The notes beneath the pieces are model-generated. The model was not told where the DNA came from. It was given only the letters and a program-made list of their open reading frames with translations, and did no database searches. DNA of 64,000 nucleotides from Herbidospora yilanensis. GTDB taxonomy: Bacteria > Actinomycetota > Actinomycetes > Streptosporangiales > Streptosporangiaceae. Shown in pieces: positions 7,147 through 15,911 of this stretch; the first letter of the stretch is position 1; every line of letters begins with the position of its first letter. The stretch covers positions 42,084 through 106,083 of the forward strand of contig NZ_BBXE01000039.1 of the NCBI RefSeq assembly GCF_001570565.1. The letters are read 5' to 3'. Both the position numbers and the translations under genes were made by a program.

Positions 7147-8280
7147 TTATACGACATGAGCGAAGATTTCCGAGACTCGGTCGATCTCCGCCTCGGTCGT
7201 CCAGCGGCCGAGGGAGAACCGGATCGCGGACAGGGCACGGGCGCGGTCGAGGCCCATGGCCGTGAGTACCGCGGACGGTTCGGGGTCGCCGGTGTGACAG
7301 GCCGATCCGGTCGCGGCGGCCAAGCCAGGCAAGTCGGCGAGCAGGTCACGGGCGATGATCCCGGGAAGGCTGACGTTCAGCGTGCCGGGCAGGCGATGGT
7401 CGGGATGGCCGTTCAGCCGGACCCCGCCGGGCCAACCGGCGTCGAGCCGGTCGAAGAGGCGGTCGCGCAGTCTGCCGATCCGGGCGGCTTCGACGGCCAG
7501 ACCCTCTCCCGCCAGGCGGGCGGCCTCGCCGAGGGCGACGGCGAAGGCGACGTTCTCGGTTCCGGACCGGCGGCCCGCCTCCTGACCCCCTCCGGGGATC
7601 AGCGGTTGGAGGGTGACGCCGTGGCGGACGTACAGGGCGCCGACGCCCTTGGGCGCGTAGAACTTGTGCCCGGCGACGGTGAGCAGGTCGACGCCCAGGT
7701 CGGAGACCGAGACGGGGATCTTGCCGACCGCTTGGGCGGCGTCGGTGTGGAACAACGCGCCGTGCTCGTGCGCGATCGAGGCGAGTTCCGCGACGGGCTG
7801 GATCGTGCCGGTCTCGCCGTTGGCGAGCATCACCGACACCAGCCGGGTCGCCGGGGTGAGCACCCGGTGCAACTCGGCCGGGTCGACGCGGCCGAATCGG
7901 TCGACGGACAGCAGGGTGACCCGGATGCCCGTCCGTTCGAGGGCGGCGCAGGTGCGGAGCACCGCCGGGTGTTCGCTCACCTGAGTGATCAGATGATCGC
8001 CGGGAGCCAGGGCGGGGCCGCGCAGGGCGAGGACGTCGGACTCCGAGCCGCCGCCGGTGAAGACGATCTCGCCGGGTTCCGCGCCGATCAGCGCCGCCAC
8101 CAAGGCCCGCGCCTCGCCGAGGGCCTCGCGGGGCTCCTCGGCGTAGACGCCCGTGGTCGACGGGTTGCCGAAGTGGAGGTCGAGGTACGGCCGGGCCGCC
8201 TCCGCCACCCGCGGGTCGACCGGGGTGGTGGCGTTGTGGTCGAGGTAGACGACGTCGTCGCGGAGACCCGGTGGTCTCAT
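7147..8280 (-). CDS. Cysteine desulfurase / selenocysteine lyase-like PLP enzyme
   Basis: 377-residue fold-type I PLP enzyme of the NifS/IscS/SufS class: transfers sulfur (or selenium) from cysteine (or selenocysteine) to an active-site Cys. Seen: YLDHNATTPVDPRV (N-terminus), HTDAAQAVGKIPV, PLP lysine in LLTVAGHKFYAPKGVGALYV, GGGQEAGRRSGTENV, and the sulfur-accepting Cys in TGSACHTGDPEPSAV. That Cys is encoded by TGT whereas the other Cys (LRTCAAL) is TGC; see findings. The start overlaps the ArsR-rhodanese stop (ATGA), so the enzyme is cotranscribed with a persulfide-type sensor. IscS versus selenocysteine lyase cannot be decided by eye. Confidence 0.9.
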   Translation of the reverse strand: MRPPGLRDDVVYLDHNATTPVDPRVAEAARPYLDLHFGNPSTTGVYAEEPREALGEARALVAALIGAEPGEIVFTGGGSESDVLALRGPALAPGDHLITQVSEHPAVLRTCAALERTGIRVTLLSVDRFGRVDPAELHRVLTPATRLVSVMLANGETGTIQPVAELASIAHEHGALFHTDAAQAVGKIPVSVSDLGVDLLTVAGHKFYAPKGVGALYVRHGVTLQPLIPGGGQEAGRRSGTENVAFAVALGEAARLAGEGLAVEAARIGRLRDRLFDRLDAGWPGGVRLNGHPDHRLPGTLNVSLPGIIARDLLADLPGLAAATGSACHTGDPEPSAVLTAMGLDRARALSAIRFSLGRWTTEAEIDRVSEIFAHVV

Positions 8281-8936
8281 GAGGCGACCGGCAGTCCCTC
8301 GGCGTGCCACTGCGGCCATCCGTCGGCGAGCAGGCGCGCCTCGAATCCGTTGGCGCGCAGCAGCCGGACGGCCTCGGGCGCCATCACGCAGAACCGGCCG
8401 CGGCAGTAGGCCACGATCAGGCTCTCCTTCGGGAGTTCGGCCAGGCGGGCGGCGAGCTGGTCGTGCGGGATGGACAACGCTCCGGCGATGTGGCCGGCGG
8501 CGTACTCCTCGGCCGGGCGCACGTCGACCACGACGACCTCACCGCGGGCGATCAGCTCGGCCAGATCTCCCCGTCCGACCGGCTGTAGTGCGGAGACGTC
8601 GCCCAGGTAGTCGCGGGCCGCCTTCTCCGCGTCCGGAAGGGTCTCGGTCGCCATCGCCTTGAGCGACTCGACGAACTCGAGGACGGAGGTGTCGGCCACC
8701 CGGTAGAAGATCTTCACTCCGTCGCGCCGGGTCCGCAACAGGCCGGCGTGCTGAAGCACCTTGAGCTGGGCAGAGGTGTTGCTGAGCTTCCAGCCGCAGG
8801 AGGTGGCCAGGTCGTCGACGCTGCGTTCGCCCTGGGCCAGGACGTCGATCAGTTCCAGCCGCAGGGGGTTGGCCAGGGCCTTGCCCATACGCGCGAACTG
8901 TTCGTAGAGAAGAAGCTTGCGCTCGCGGTCGCTCAT
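8277..8936 (-). CDS. ArsR-family repressor fused to rhodanese domain (paralogue 1)
   Basis: 219 residues. Residues ~10-95 form a winged helix (TSCGWKLSNTSAQLKVLQHA is the recognition region); residues ~115-215 are a rhodanese with VVVDVRPAEEYAAGHIAGAL and active loop YCRGRFCVMAPEAV (catalytic-type Cys plus a second Cys four residues later). The fusion suggests a repressor that senses or carries persulfide. It is divergent from an MBL-rhodanese gene and is first gene of an operon with cysteine desulfurase. Start ATG 8936 follows TTGGAGGATTATAG. Two paralogues lie at 48.6-51.3 kb. Confidence 0.92.
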   Translation of the reverse strand: MSDRERKLLLYEQFARMGKALANPLRLELIDVLAQGERSVDDLATSCGWKLSNTSAQLKVLQHAGLLRTRRDGVKIFYRVADTSVLEFVESLKAMATETLPDAEKAARDYLGDVSALQPVGRGDLAELIARGEVVVVDVRPAEEYAAGHIAGALSIPHDQLAARLAELPKESLIVAYCRGRFCVMAPEAVRLLRANGFEARLLADGWPQWHAEGLPVAS

Positions 8937-8992
8937 CTATAATCCTCCAAATACTTATGGAATATCGTATCAGCCGTCCGGGAGGTAGCACA
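8937..8992. promoter_or_regulatory. Divergent operator/promoter between ArsR-rhodanese and MBL-rhodanese
   Basis: AT-rich 56 bp with an imperfect palindrome ATACTTATGGAATATCGTAT (8951-8970; ATAC...GTAT ends) and a nested CCAAATACTTATGG. This is where the adjacent ArsR-type repressor would act on both genes. GGGAGG at 8980-8985 is the ribosome site of the MBL gene. Confidence 0.5.
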
Positions 8993-10318
8993 GTGGACAC
9001 GAACGTCATCCCGCTTGTGGACGAGGGCCTCGGCAACACGGCTTACCTCACCGCCCTGGGCGACGGGCGCGCGTTAGCGGTGGACGCCTCCCGTGACCTG
9101 CGGCAACTCAGGGCCGCCGCCGAACGCCGGGGGCTGAAGATCGCCTACGCCGCCGAGACCCATCTCCACGCCGACTTCCTGTCCGGGGCCCGCCAGCTGG
9201 CGGCCGACGACGGGGCGACGATCCTCGCCTCGGCCATGGGCGACCGCGAGTTCCCCCACGTGGGCCTGCACGACGAGGAGGAGGTCGACCTCGGCGGGCT
9301 GACGCTGCGCATCCTGACCACCCCGGGACACACCCTGGAGCACATCGTGTACGTGCTCCTCGACGGCGACCGGCCGCTCGGTGTCTTCACCGGGGGTTCC
9401 CTGATCGTCGGCTCGGCCGCCCGGACCGACCTCGTCGACCCCGACCGGACGGTCGAACTCGCCCACCTGCAGTACGCCTCGTTGCAGCGCCTGATCACGC
9501 TGCCGGACGCCACCCACGTCTGGCCCACCCACGGGGCCGGTTCGTTCTGCTCGGCGCCCCCAGGGGCGGAGCGCACGTCCACGATCGGGACCGAGAAACG
9601 CACCAACACCCTGCTGCGTTCGGACGGCCCCGACGCCTTCGCCGCGAACCTGGTCGCCGGGCTCGGCTCGCATCCCTCCTACTTCGCCGACCTGCCCGAG
9701 GTGAACCGCAGGGGGCCGGTCGTAGTCGGCGAACGGCCGTCATTGCAGCCGGTCGGCCCTGAGGAGGTGGCGCGCGCGGGTGGCGTCGTGGTCGACGTCC
9801 GGCCGGTGCTCGACTTCGCGCGCGGGCACGTGCCGGGTTCGGTGTCGAATCCGCTGCGCGGGCAGTTCGCCACGTGGCTGGGCTGGACCGTGCCCGCCGG
9901 TACGCCGGTGGCGTTCGTGCGCAATCCGGCGCAGGACCCCGACGAGATCGTGTGGCAGGCGCTCAAGGTCGGCTACGACGCCGTCCTCGGCGAGCTGACC
10001 GACGAGTGGAGGGCGGTCGCCGAGAGCGTCGAGGTGATCGGCCCCGCCGAAGTGGGCGCCGACCAGGTGATCGACGTGCGCCAGGAGTCGGAGTTCGCGA
10101 CCGGTCACCTGCCGGGCGCGCGGAACGTGGAACTCGGCGGGATCGAGGCGCTCACGCCGGGCGAGGAGCCTCTCGTGGTGATGTGCGGCCACGGTGAGCG
10201 CGCCGCGACGGGGGCTTCCCTGCTCATCCGTCGTGGGCACCGGAAGGTGCGCATCCTGTCGGGCGGGCCCGGCGACTGGTCGCGCCTCACCGGCATGGCG
10301 CTGGAGCACGGCCGATGA
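8993..10318 (+). CDS. MBL-fold persulfide dioxygenase-like protein with two rhodanese domains
   Basis: 441 residues. MBL domain ~1-245 with iron-ligand pattern AETHLHADFLSGARQL and TTPGHTLEHIVYVL, as in ETHE1/CstB-type persulfide dioxygenases of the HADF subgroup. Rhodanese 1 (~260-340, VVVDVRPVLDFARGHVPGSV) has no Cys in its active loop and is probably structural. Rhodanese 2 (~350-435) keeps MCGHGERAATG, a plausible active Cys. Predicted role: oxidise glutathione/thiol persulfides to sulfite and shuffle sulfane sulfur. I chose GTG 8993 because of GGGAGG 7 bases upstream. Overlaps the next gene (ATGA). Confidence 0.9.
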   Translation: MDTNVIPLVDEGLGNTAYLTALGDGRALAVDASRDLRQLRAAAERRGLKIAYAAETHLHADFLSGARQLAADDGATILASAMGDREFPHVGLHDEEEVDLGGLTLRILTTPGHTLEHIVYVLLDGDRPLGVFTGGSLIVGSAARTDLVDPDRTVELAHLQYASLQRLITLPDATHVWPTHGAGSFCSAPPGAERTSTIGTEKRTNTLLRSDGPDAFAANLVAGLGSHPSYFADLPEVNRRGPVVVGERPSLQPVGPEEVARAGGVVVDVRPVLDFARGHVPGSVSNPLRGQFATWLGWTVPAGTPVAFVRNPAQDPDEIVWQALKVGYDAVLGELTDEWRAVAESVEVIGPAEVGADQVIDVRQESEFATGHLPGARNVELGGIEALTPGEEPLVVMCGHGERAATGASLLIRRGHRKVRILSGGPGDWSRLTGMALEHGR

Positions 10319-11553
10319 CAGGTGCGCCTCGCCTCGGCCTGCGCGCGAACCTCCCTCAATTCACTCTGCTCGTCGTCGTCAACGCGCTGGTCGGCGGCAT
10401 GCTCGGTCAGGAACGCACCGTCGTGCCCCTGCTGGCCGAGCAGGTGTTCACCCTCAGCGCCCACACAGCACTTCTGACGTACATCCTGGCCTTCGGTCTT
10501 TCGAAGGCGGTCACCAACCTGTTCTCGGGTTCGTTGTGCGACCGTTTCGGCCGCAGGCCGGTTCTGGTCGCGGGCTGGCTGGTCGGGCTGCCGGTGCCGC
10601 TGCTGATCATCTGGGCGCCCGGGTGGGAGTGGGTGATCGCGGCGAACGTGCTGCTCGGGATCAACCAGGGGCTCACCTGGTCGGCCACGGTCATCATGAA
10701 GATCGACCTGGTCGGCCCCGAACGCCGGGGCCTGGCCATGGGGTTCAACGAGTCGGCTGGCTACCTGGCCGTAGCGGTGACCGCCCTGGTCACCGGCTAC
10801 CTGGCAGAGCTGTACGGGCTGCGGCCCGCGCCCTTCCTCCTCGGCCTGGCCTACGCGGTGATCGGCCTCGGGCTGTCCGCCGTCTGGGTCCGGGAGACCC
10901 GGGGATTCGTGTCACTGGAGGCAAGCGGAACCGACCGGCGCTCGCTCCGGGAGATCTTCGTGACGACCAGCTTCCGCGATCCCTCGTTGTCCTCGGTCAG
11001 CCAGGCGGGCCTGGTGAACAACCTGAACGACGGCGTGGCGTGGGGCCTGTTCCCCGTCCTGTTCATGGTCGAGGGGCTGAGCCTCGCCGAGATCGGTGTT
11101 CTGACGGCCACGCTCCCCGCCGTGTGGGGGTTGGGCCAGATCGCCGCCGGCGCGTTGTCCGACCGCTGGGGGCGGAAACGCCTGATCACCGGCGGGATGT
11201 TGCTCCAGGGGGCGGCGCTGGCGTGGATCGCCGCCGCGGACGACTTCGCGCCCTGGGCGGTCGCCGCCGCCCTGGTCGGAGCGGGCACCGCCATGGTCTA
11301 CCCCACGTTGCTGGCGGCCGTGGCCGACGTCGCGCACCCGTCGTGGCGGGCCCGCGCCGTGGGGGTCTATCGGTGGTGGCGCGACTTCGGATTCGCGGTG
11401 GGCGCGGTCGCCGCCGGGCTGCTCGCCGACTCCTTCGGCGTGCGCGTCGCGGTGGTCGTCACCGCCGCGGTGACCGTAATGTCCGGCCTGGTGGTGGCCG
11501 TACGGATGCGGGAGACACGGCCGGGTCCAGGCGCGGTCAAAGCTTCGCTTTAG
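10315..11553 (+). CDS. MFS transporter in sulfur operon
   Basis: 412-residue, 12-segment major facilitator. Motif A-like GSLCDRFGRRPVLVAGWLVG after helix 2 and ALSDRWGRKRLITGGML in the second half. The ATGA overlap with MBL-rhodanese predicts coupled expression, so it may export a product of persulfide oxidation such as sulfite or thiosulfate; this is context inference only. Its stop codon lies inside the first of two HxlR-type operator sites for the next gene. Confidence 0.88.
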   Translation: MTGAPRLGLRANLPQFTLLVVVNALVGGMLGQERTVVPLLAEQVFTLSAHTALLTYILAFGLSKAVTNLFSGSLCDRFGRRPVLVAGWLVGLPVPLLIIWAPGWEWVIAANVLLGINQGLTWSATVIMKIDLVGPERRGLAMGFNESAGYLAVAVTALVTGYLAELYGLRPAPFLLGLAYAVIGLGLSAVWVRETRGFVSLEASGTDRRSLREIFVTTSFRDPSLSSVSQAGLVNNLNDGVAWGLFPVLFMVEGLSLAEIGVLTATLPAVWGLGQIAAGALSDRWGRKRLITGGMLLQGAALAWIAAADDFAPWAVAAALVGAGTAMVYPTLLAAVADVAHPSWRARAVGVYRWWRDFGFAVGAVAAGLLADSFGVRVAVVVTAAVTVMSGLVVAVRMRETRPGPGAVKASL

Positions 11554-11592
11554 ATTCATATAGCTGGGTGTTAGGCTTGAAAAATCTATAGC
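11547..11592 (+). promoter_or_regulatory. Two tandem HxlR-type operator sites
   Basis: Site 1 GCTTTAGATTCATATAGC (11547-11564) and site 2 GCTTGAAAAATCTATAGC (11575-11592), spaced 28 bp start to start. Both fit RCTTTA-N6-TATAGY, the motif also seen at 18574, 21855, 28389, 29152 and 34390. They lie 27 bp upstream of the PLP lipoprotein start. Confidence 0.65.
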
Positions 11593-11618
11593 TGGCTCTG
11601 CGCCGTGCAGGAGGCGTC

Positions 11619-12971
11619 ATGACCGACCCCGTAGAGACCGTTCCCCGCCGTTCGCTTCTCCTGGGCGCCGCCCTGGCGGGCGGCGGGCTGCTCACCGGCG
11701 CGTGCACGAACGCGAACGCCGGTGCGGGCGCTTCCGGAGGCGCTCCGGCACCCGCGTCCGCGAAGTTCGACCCGCGTGACTGGACGTCGGTGCGGGCGCA
11801 GTTCCCGCTGACCCCGAACCTGGCGCACTTCTCGGCGTTCATGTTGTCCTCCCATCCGGCCCCGGTGACCGCCGCGATCACCAAGTTCCGGCAGGGACTG
11901 GACGCCAACCCGATCGAGTTCGGCATGGGCATGGCCGACTTCGAGTTCAGCTCCCAGGCCCGCCAGGCGCTGGCCAAGTACATCGGCACCCAGCCCAACG
12001 AGATCGCGCTCACCGACAGCGCGACCATGGGCATCGGCCTGCTCTACGGGGGGCTGGCGCTCAAGGAGGGCGACGAGATCCTCACCACCTCCCACGAGTT
12101 CTACTCCACCTATGAGGCGGTGCGGCTGCGGGCGACGGCCACCGGCGCGAAGGTGCGCACCATCCGGCTCTACGACGACCCCGCCCAGGCGAAGGCCGAC
12201 CAGATGGTCGCGCGGGTGAAGGCCGCGATCACCTCGAAGACGCGGGTGCTGGCGATGACCTGGGTGCACTCGATCACCGGCGTGAAGATCCCGGTCAAGC
12301 AGATCGCCGCCCTGCTCGCGACCGTCAACGCCGGCCGGAGGGAGCCCGACCGGGTGCTGCTGTGCGTCGACGGCGTGCACGGCTTCGCCGCCGAGGCCGC
12401 CACCATGAAGGACCTGGGCGCCGACTTCTTCGTCACCTCGACGCACAAGTGGCTGTTCGGACCGCGCGGCACGGGCTTCGTCTGGGGCACCCCGGCGGCG
12501 TGGCGGCGGCACCGGCAGATCATCCCGAGCTTCTCGATGCCGGCCTTCCAGGGCTGGTTCACCGGCCAGCCTCCGGGCGGCGCACCCGGCGACCTGGCCA
12601 CGCCGGGCGGCTACCACACCTTCGAGCACCGGTGGGCGCTGCCCGCCGCCGTGGAGTTCCACACGGCGATCGGTCCCGCGCGGGTGGCCGAGCAGATCAA
12701 AACCCAGAGCGAGCAGCTCAAGGCCGGGCTCGCGGGCCTGCGGCACGTGCGCCTGGTCACGCCCCGGTCGGCCGAGGTGTCGGCGGGCGTCATCTGCTGC
12801 GCGGTCGAGGGCATGCACCCGGAGGCCGTGGTGGAGCGCCTGGTCAAGGAGCACCAGGTCGCGGCGGCGGCGACACCGTACCGGGAGACCTATGTGCGGT
12901 TCGGGCCGAGCATGGTGACCACGTCGCAGGAGGTCGACAAGGCCGTGCGCGCGATGGCGGCGCTGGCCTGA
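11619..12971 (+). CDS. Tat-exported lipoprotein, aminotransferase class V-like PLP enzyme
   Basis: 450 residues. N-terminal VPRRSLLLGAALAGGG and LLTGAC form a twin-arginine signal with a lipobox, so the enzyme is predicted to be anchored outside the membrane. The body is fold-type I of the isopenicillin-N-epimerase/EgtE/cysteine-lyase branch: LCVDGVHGFAAEA (PLP Asp) and catalytic lysine in FVTSTHKWLFGPRGTGFVW. An exported PLP enzyme is unusual because PLP enzymes are normally cytosolic. Possible reactions are C-S or C-Se lyase on an external compound. ATG 11619 follows GGAGG. Neighbours and shared operators link it to the ABC transporter operon across the terminator. Confidence 0.85.
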   Translation: MTDPVETVPRRSLLLGAALAGGGLLTGACTNANAGAGASGGAPAPASAKFDPRDWTSVRAQFPLTPNLAHFSAFMLSSHPAPVTAAITKFRQGLDANPIEFGMGMADFEFSSQARQALAKYIGTQPNEIALTDSATMGIGLLYGGLALKEGDEILTTSHEFYSTYEAVRLRATATGAKVRTIRLYDDPAQAKADQMVARVKAAITSKTRVLAMTWVHSITGVKIPVKQIAALLATVNAGRREPDRVLLCVDGVHGFAAEAATMKDLGADFFVTSTHKWLFGPRGTGFVWGTPAAWRRHRQIIPSFSMPAFQGWFTGQPPGGAPGDLATPGGYHTFEHRWALPAAVEFHTAIGPARVAEQIKTQSEQLKAGLAGLRHVRLVTPRSAEVSAGVICCAVEGMHPEAVVERLVKEHQVAAAATPYRETYVRFGPSMVTTSQEVDKAVRAMAALA

Positions 12972-12980
12972 GACGCGAAG

Positions 12981-13016
12981 GGAACCGGCCGGGCCCCTGG
13001 GCGCCCGGCCGGTTCC
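12981..13016. terminator. Bidirectional hairpin terminator
   Basis: Perfect 14-bp arms GGAACCGGCCGGGC and GCCCGGCCGGTTCC around an 8-base loop, in the 57-bp gap between convergent genes (11619-12971 + and 13029-13379 -). GTCTTT follows on the plus strand. Actinomycete terminators often lack a long T-run. Confidence 0.85.
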
Positions 13017-13028
13017 GTCTTTCCGGGG

Positions 13029-13379
13029 TCAGACGTTGATGGTCCGGTCGGCCCACATCGTCCAGGTGGCCAGTTCCTTCATCGAGGAGCGGTGGGTGCC
13101 GTTCGCGACGTTCGCCTCGTTGATGCCGCGGGCGTCCAGGCAGGTGCCGCAGGAGCCGATCTCGGCGTTCTTGGTGACCAGGCCGCGGATCATGTTGCCC
13201 ACGTTGTAGTAGCCGTCAGGGGTCTTCTGCCCGGCCATCACCGCGGAGACGGCGTCGCCGAACATGAAGACCTTGACCTCGTTACCGTCGTCCTCCAGCA
13301 TCTGCCGGGCCCACCGGATGCCGTTGTAGGTGCGCTCGCTGCCGTAGGGGGCGTCGTGCAGGACGAAAAGAATCCTCAT
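13029..13379 (-). CDS. DsrE/DsrF-like sulfur-relay protein
   Basis: 116 residues with the DsrE fold: MRILFVLHDAPYGSERTYNG start, EVKVFMFGDAVSAVMAGQKT, and a redox pair in EIGSCGTCLDARGI (CxxC). DsrE-family proteins carry sulfane sulfur (or selenium) on cysteine and pass it to partner enzymes. It is the last gene of the minus operon starting at 18532; its start overlaps the PhnE-like stop (ATGA). Both Cys codons are TGC. Confidence 0.88.
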   Translation of the reverse strand: MRILFVLHDAPYGSERTYNGIRWARQMLEDDGNEVKVFMFGDAVSAVMAGQKTPDGYYNVGNMIRGLVTKNAEIGSCGTCLDARGINEANVANGTHRSSMKELATWTMWADRTINV

Positions 13380-14248
13380 CGCTTGCTCCTCCAGAAGGAT
13401 CGAATCGCGGACGGCACCACGCCGCCCGAACGCTCGGAGGCCGCCCCGAGGCGCCCCCGGAAAATCTTCGAGATCCGGTCCACGGCGATGACGAGGATCA
13501 CCACCGAGGCCATGAGCGTGGCCAGTTCCTGGTAGCGGAACAGGTGCAGCGCGATGCCGAGGGCCTGGCCGATGCCGCCCGCCCCGACGAAGCCGATGAC
13601 CACGGAGCTACGGATGTTGCACTCCCACTGGTAGAGGATCTGGGAGGCGATCACCGCACGCGCCTGCGGCACGATGCCGAGCAGGGCCGTGGTGAGCCGG
13701 GAGCCGCCCGTCAGCCGCATCGCCTCCACCGGGCCGGGGTCGACGGCCTCCAACTGCTCGGAGCAGAGTTTGGCCAGCACCCCCGCCGAGTGCAGGGCGA
13801 TCGCGTAGACGCCCGCCGCCGGGCCGAGCCCGACCGTCGCGACGAACAACAACGCCCACAGGAGTTCGTGGACGCTGCGCAGGGTGGTCGCGACGGTCCG
13901 CGCGCCGGCCGACAGCCAGCGCGGGGCCTGCACGTTCCCGGCCATCAGCACCGCGAGCGGAAGGCCGATCAGGACGCCGAGCAGCAGCGCCGCCACCGAG
14001 ATCTGGATGGTCTCCACGGCCGCCGTGGCGACCCGGCCGAGCAGGTCGGCGTCCAGGTCCGGCGGGAACAGGCCGCCGACGATCTGGACGGCGCCCTCCC
14101 GGCCCTCGATCAGGGAGCCGAGACCGATGCCGGTGCCCGCGACGGACCAGCCGATGACGACCAGTGCGACGAGCGTGAGCACGACGCGGGGAGCACGCCG
14201 CGGCGCGGGTGGCAGGGCCGTCGTCACGCGTTCCTGCTGCAGTGTCAT
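13376..14248 (-). CDS. PhnE-like ABC transporter permease
   Basis: 290 residues, about six membrane segments. Contains the binding-protein-dependent transport EAA-type loop (VEAMRLTGGSRLTTALLGIV) and the PhnE-like segment SSVVIGFVGAGGIGQALG. Inner-membrane channel partner of PhnC-like 14245 and PhnD-like 14994, all overlapping by 4 bp. PhnCDE relatives import phosphonate, phosphite or other small oxyanions; no C-P lyase or phosphonatase is nearby, so the substrate is probably not a phosphonate. Start ATG 14248. Confidence 0.88.
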   Translation of the reverse strand: MTLQQERVTTALPPAPRRAPRVVLTLVALVVIGWSVAGTGIGLGSLIEGREGAVQIVGGLFPPDLDADLLGRVATAAVETIQISVAALLLGVLIGLPLAVLMAGNVQAPRWLSAGARTVATTLRSVHELLWALLFVATVGLGPAAGVYAIALHSAGVLAKLCSEQLEAVDPGPVEAMRLTGGSRLTTALLGIVPQARAVIASQILYQWECNIRSSVVIGFVGAGGIGQALGIALHLFRYQELATLMASVVILVIAVDRISKIFRGRLGAASERSGGVVPSAIRSFWRSKR

Positions 14249-14997
14249 GACCTCAGCTCCGCCGGTCCGCCGTAGATCTGCTCCAGCCGCCGGGCGTCGG
14301 GCGGGTCTCCGTCGTGGACGACCAGACCGTCGCGCAACGCCACGACGCGGTCGAACCGGCGGGCGACGTCGAGGTCGTGGGTGGTGGCGATGAGCGTGGC
14401 GCCGCTGCCGTCCAGATGGTCGAGGGCGACCGCCGCGCGTACCGGGTCGAGACCTGAGGTGCACTCGTCGGCGAGCAGCAGGCCAGGTGCGGTGAACAGG
14501 GCGCGGGCCAGTGCGACGCGCTGCCTCTCCCCGCCGGACAGGCGCTCGACGCGGGTGCGCAGTAACGGGGTGATGTCGTGGATGGCGGCCAGCTCGGCCA
14601 GCCGGGCGGCGAACCGCGCCGGCACCCCTCCGGCGAGCACCACGGCCCAGTCGGCCGGCCGCCAGGCGTGCGCGACCCCGGCCAGGATGTTGGTACGCGC
14701 GGTGAGCCCGACGATCAGGTCGTCGCGCTGGCGTACACATCCGATGCGGCGGCGCAGCCGGGTGACCTCGGCGCGGCGTCCGAACGGGTCGGCGCCGTCG
14801 ATCGCGACCTCCCCCTCCGAAGGGCGCACGGCGCCGATGATGACGCGGAGCAGGGTCGTCTTGCCCGCGCCCGATGGACCGAGCAGCGCGACCCGCTCCC
14901 CCGGCCCGACCTTGAGATGCACACCGGACAGGACGGTGCGACCGGCGAAGGCCACCGTGACCCCGCCGACGTGCACCTCCATCGCCTGTACGGTCAT
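14245..14997 (-). CDS. PhnC-like ABC transporter ATPase
   Basis: 250 residues with Walker A LLGPSGAGKTTLL, Q-loop CVRQRDDLI, signature RLSGGERQRVALARA, Walker B GLLLADECTSGLDP and H-loop ATTHDLDVA. All catalytic motifs are intact. Energises the PhnD/PhnE-like importer; both junctions are ATGA overlaps, indicating a single translational unit. Start ATG 14997. Confidence 0.92.
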   Translation of the reverse strand: MTVQAMEVHVGGVTVAFAGRTVLSGVHLKVGPGERVALLGPSGAGKTTLLRVIIGAVRPSEGEVAIDGADPFGRRAEVTRLRRRIGCVRQRDDLIVGLTARTNILAGVAHAWRPADWAVVLAGGVPARFAARLAELAAIHDITPLLRTRVERLSGGERQRVALARALFTAPGLLLADECTSGLDPVRAAVALDHLDGSGATLIATTHDLDVARRFDRVVALRDGLVVHDGDPPDARRLEQIYGGPAELRS

Positions 14998-15911
14998 GGC
15001 TGTCCTTGCTTGGGGGTCAGCAGCCCGAGGCCGGCGGCCTGTTCGCGTACCTCGTCGTAGTCCGCGGCGGTGACGGGGGCGTACTTCTTGGCCCTCATCA
15101 GGTCGAGCAGTTCCGGCTGGTCGATCGCGAGGAAGGCGTCGGTGACGGCCGTGCGCGCCGCCTCGGGCAGATCGGGATGGGCCACCCACGGGTAACCCAT
15201 GACCTCGCGCGTCTCGATCACCTGCAGCGCACCCTTCTCGACGCTGCCCTGCTTCTCCAGGCGGTGCAGGATGCGCAACTCGATGCCGCCCGCGTCGACG
15301 TCGCCCTTCGCGACGGCCTGCGCGGTGGCGTCGTGGCCGCCGGTGAAGGTGACCGCCTTGAGCGGCGGGCAGGCCATCATGTCGCCGGTGTCGCAGCGGG
15401 CCCCCGCCTGGGTGATCATGATCCGGGGGTAGAGGCTGCCGGAGGTGGAGCTGATGTCGCCGAAGGCGAAGGTGCCGCCGCCCGCGACGACGTCCTTGGT
15501 GGTCTTGTACGGCGACCCGGCCTTCACCACCACGGCCGAGAGGTATTCGGGCGTCCCGGTCTCCTGGTCGACCTCGGTGACCAGAGGCACGATCTTCGTC
15601 TGCGCCTCGGCCTGGACGTAGGTCAGCCCGCCCAGGTAGGCGACGTCGAGCTTCCCGGCGGACAGGGCGGCTACCACGCCGGCGTAGTTGGTGGCCACGA
15701 ACAGCTCCACCTCGGTGCCGAGCTTGCTTGCGAGGTAGGCGCGGAAGGGTTCGTACTGGGCGCGCTGCTTCTCCGGGGAGATGTTGGGCACCACGCCCAC
15801 CCGCAGCTTTGCCGGGATCCCGGCGGCCAGGTGGGCGGTGTGCCCGCCGGTGCCGCAGCCGACGGCGGCCAGCAGCAGGACGGTGACGGCGGCGAGCAGT
15901 CTCCTGGTCAT
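14994..15911 (-). CDS. PhnD-like phosphate/phosphonate-family solute-binding lipoprotein
   Basis: 305 residues. Lipoprotein signal with lipobox LLLAAVGCG. Mature part has the PhnD signature KLRVGVVPNISPEKQRAQYE, the YLGGLTYVQAEAQTKIVPLV loop and the FGDISSTSGSLYPRIM segment. Extracytoplasmic ligand capture for PhnC/PhnE-like neighbours. A second PhnD-like gene is at 56947, also beside an acyl-CoA-dehydrogenase-like gene, so the pair seems to be a recurring module. Confidence 0.9.
   Translation of the reverse strand: MTRRLLAAVTVLLLAAVGCGTGGHTAHLAAGIPAKLRVGVVPNISPEKQRAQYEPFRAYLASKLGTEVELFVATNYAGVVAALSAGKLDVAYLGGLTYVQAEAQTKIVPLVTEVDQETGTPEYLSAVVVKAGSPYKTTKDVVAGGGTFAFGDISSTSGSLYPRIMITQAGARCDTGDMMACPPLKAVTFTGGHDATAQAVAKGDVDAGGIELRILHRLEKQGSVEKGALQVIETREVMGYPWVAHPDLPEAARTAVTDAFLAIDQPELLDLMRAKKYAPVTAADYDEVREQAAGLGLLTPKQGQP

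Noticed and set aside
14245..15911. Naming the ABC operon as a phosphonate importer
   Set aside because: PhnCDE-like sequences transport several oxyanions and no C-P lyase, phosphonatase or phosphite dehydrogenase gene is nearby; the sulfur/selenium context argues for caution.
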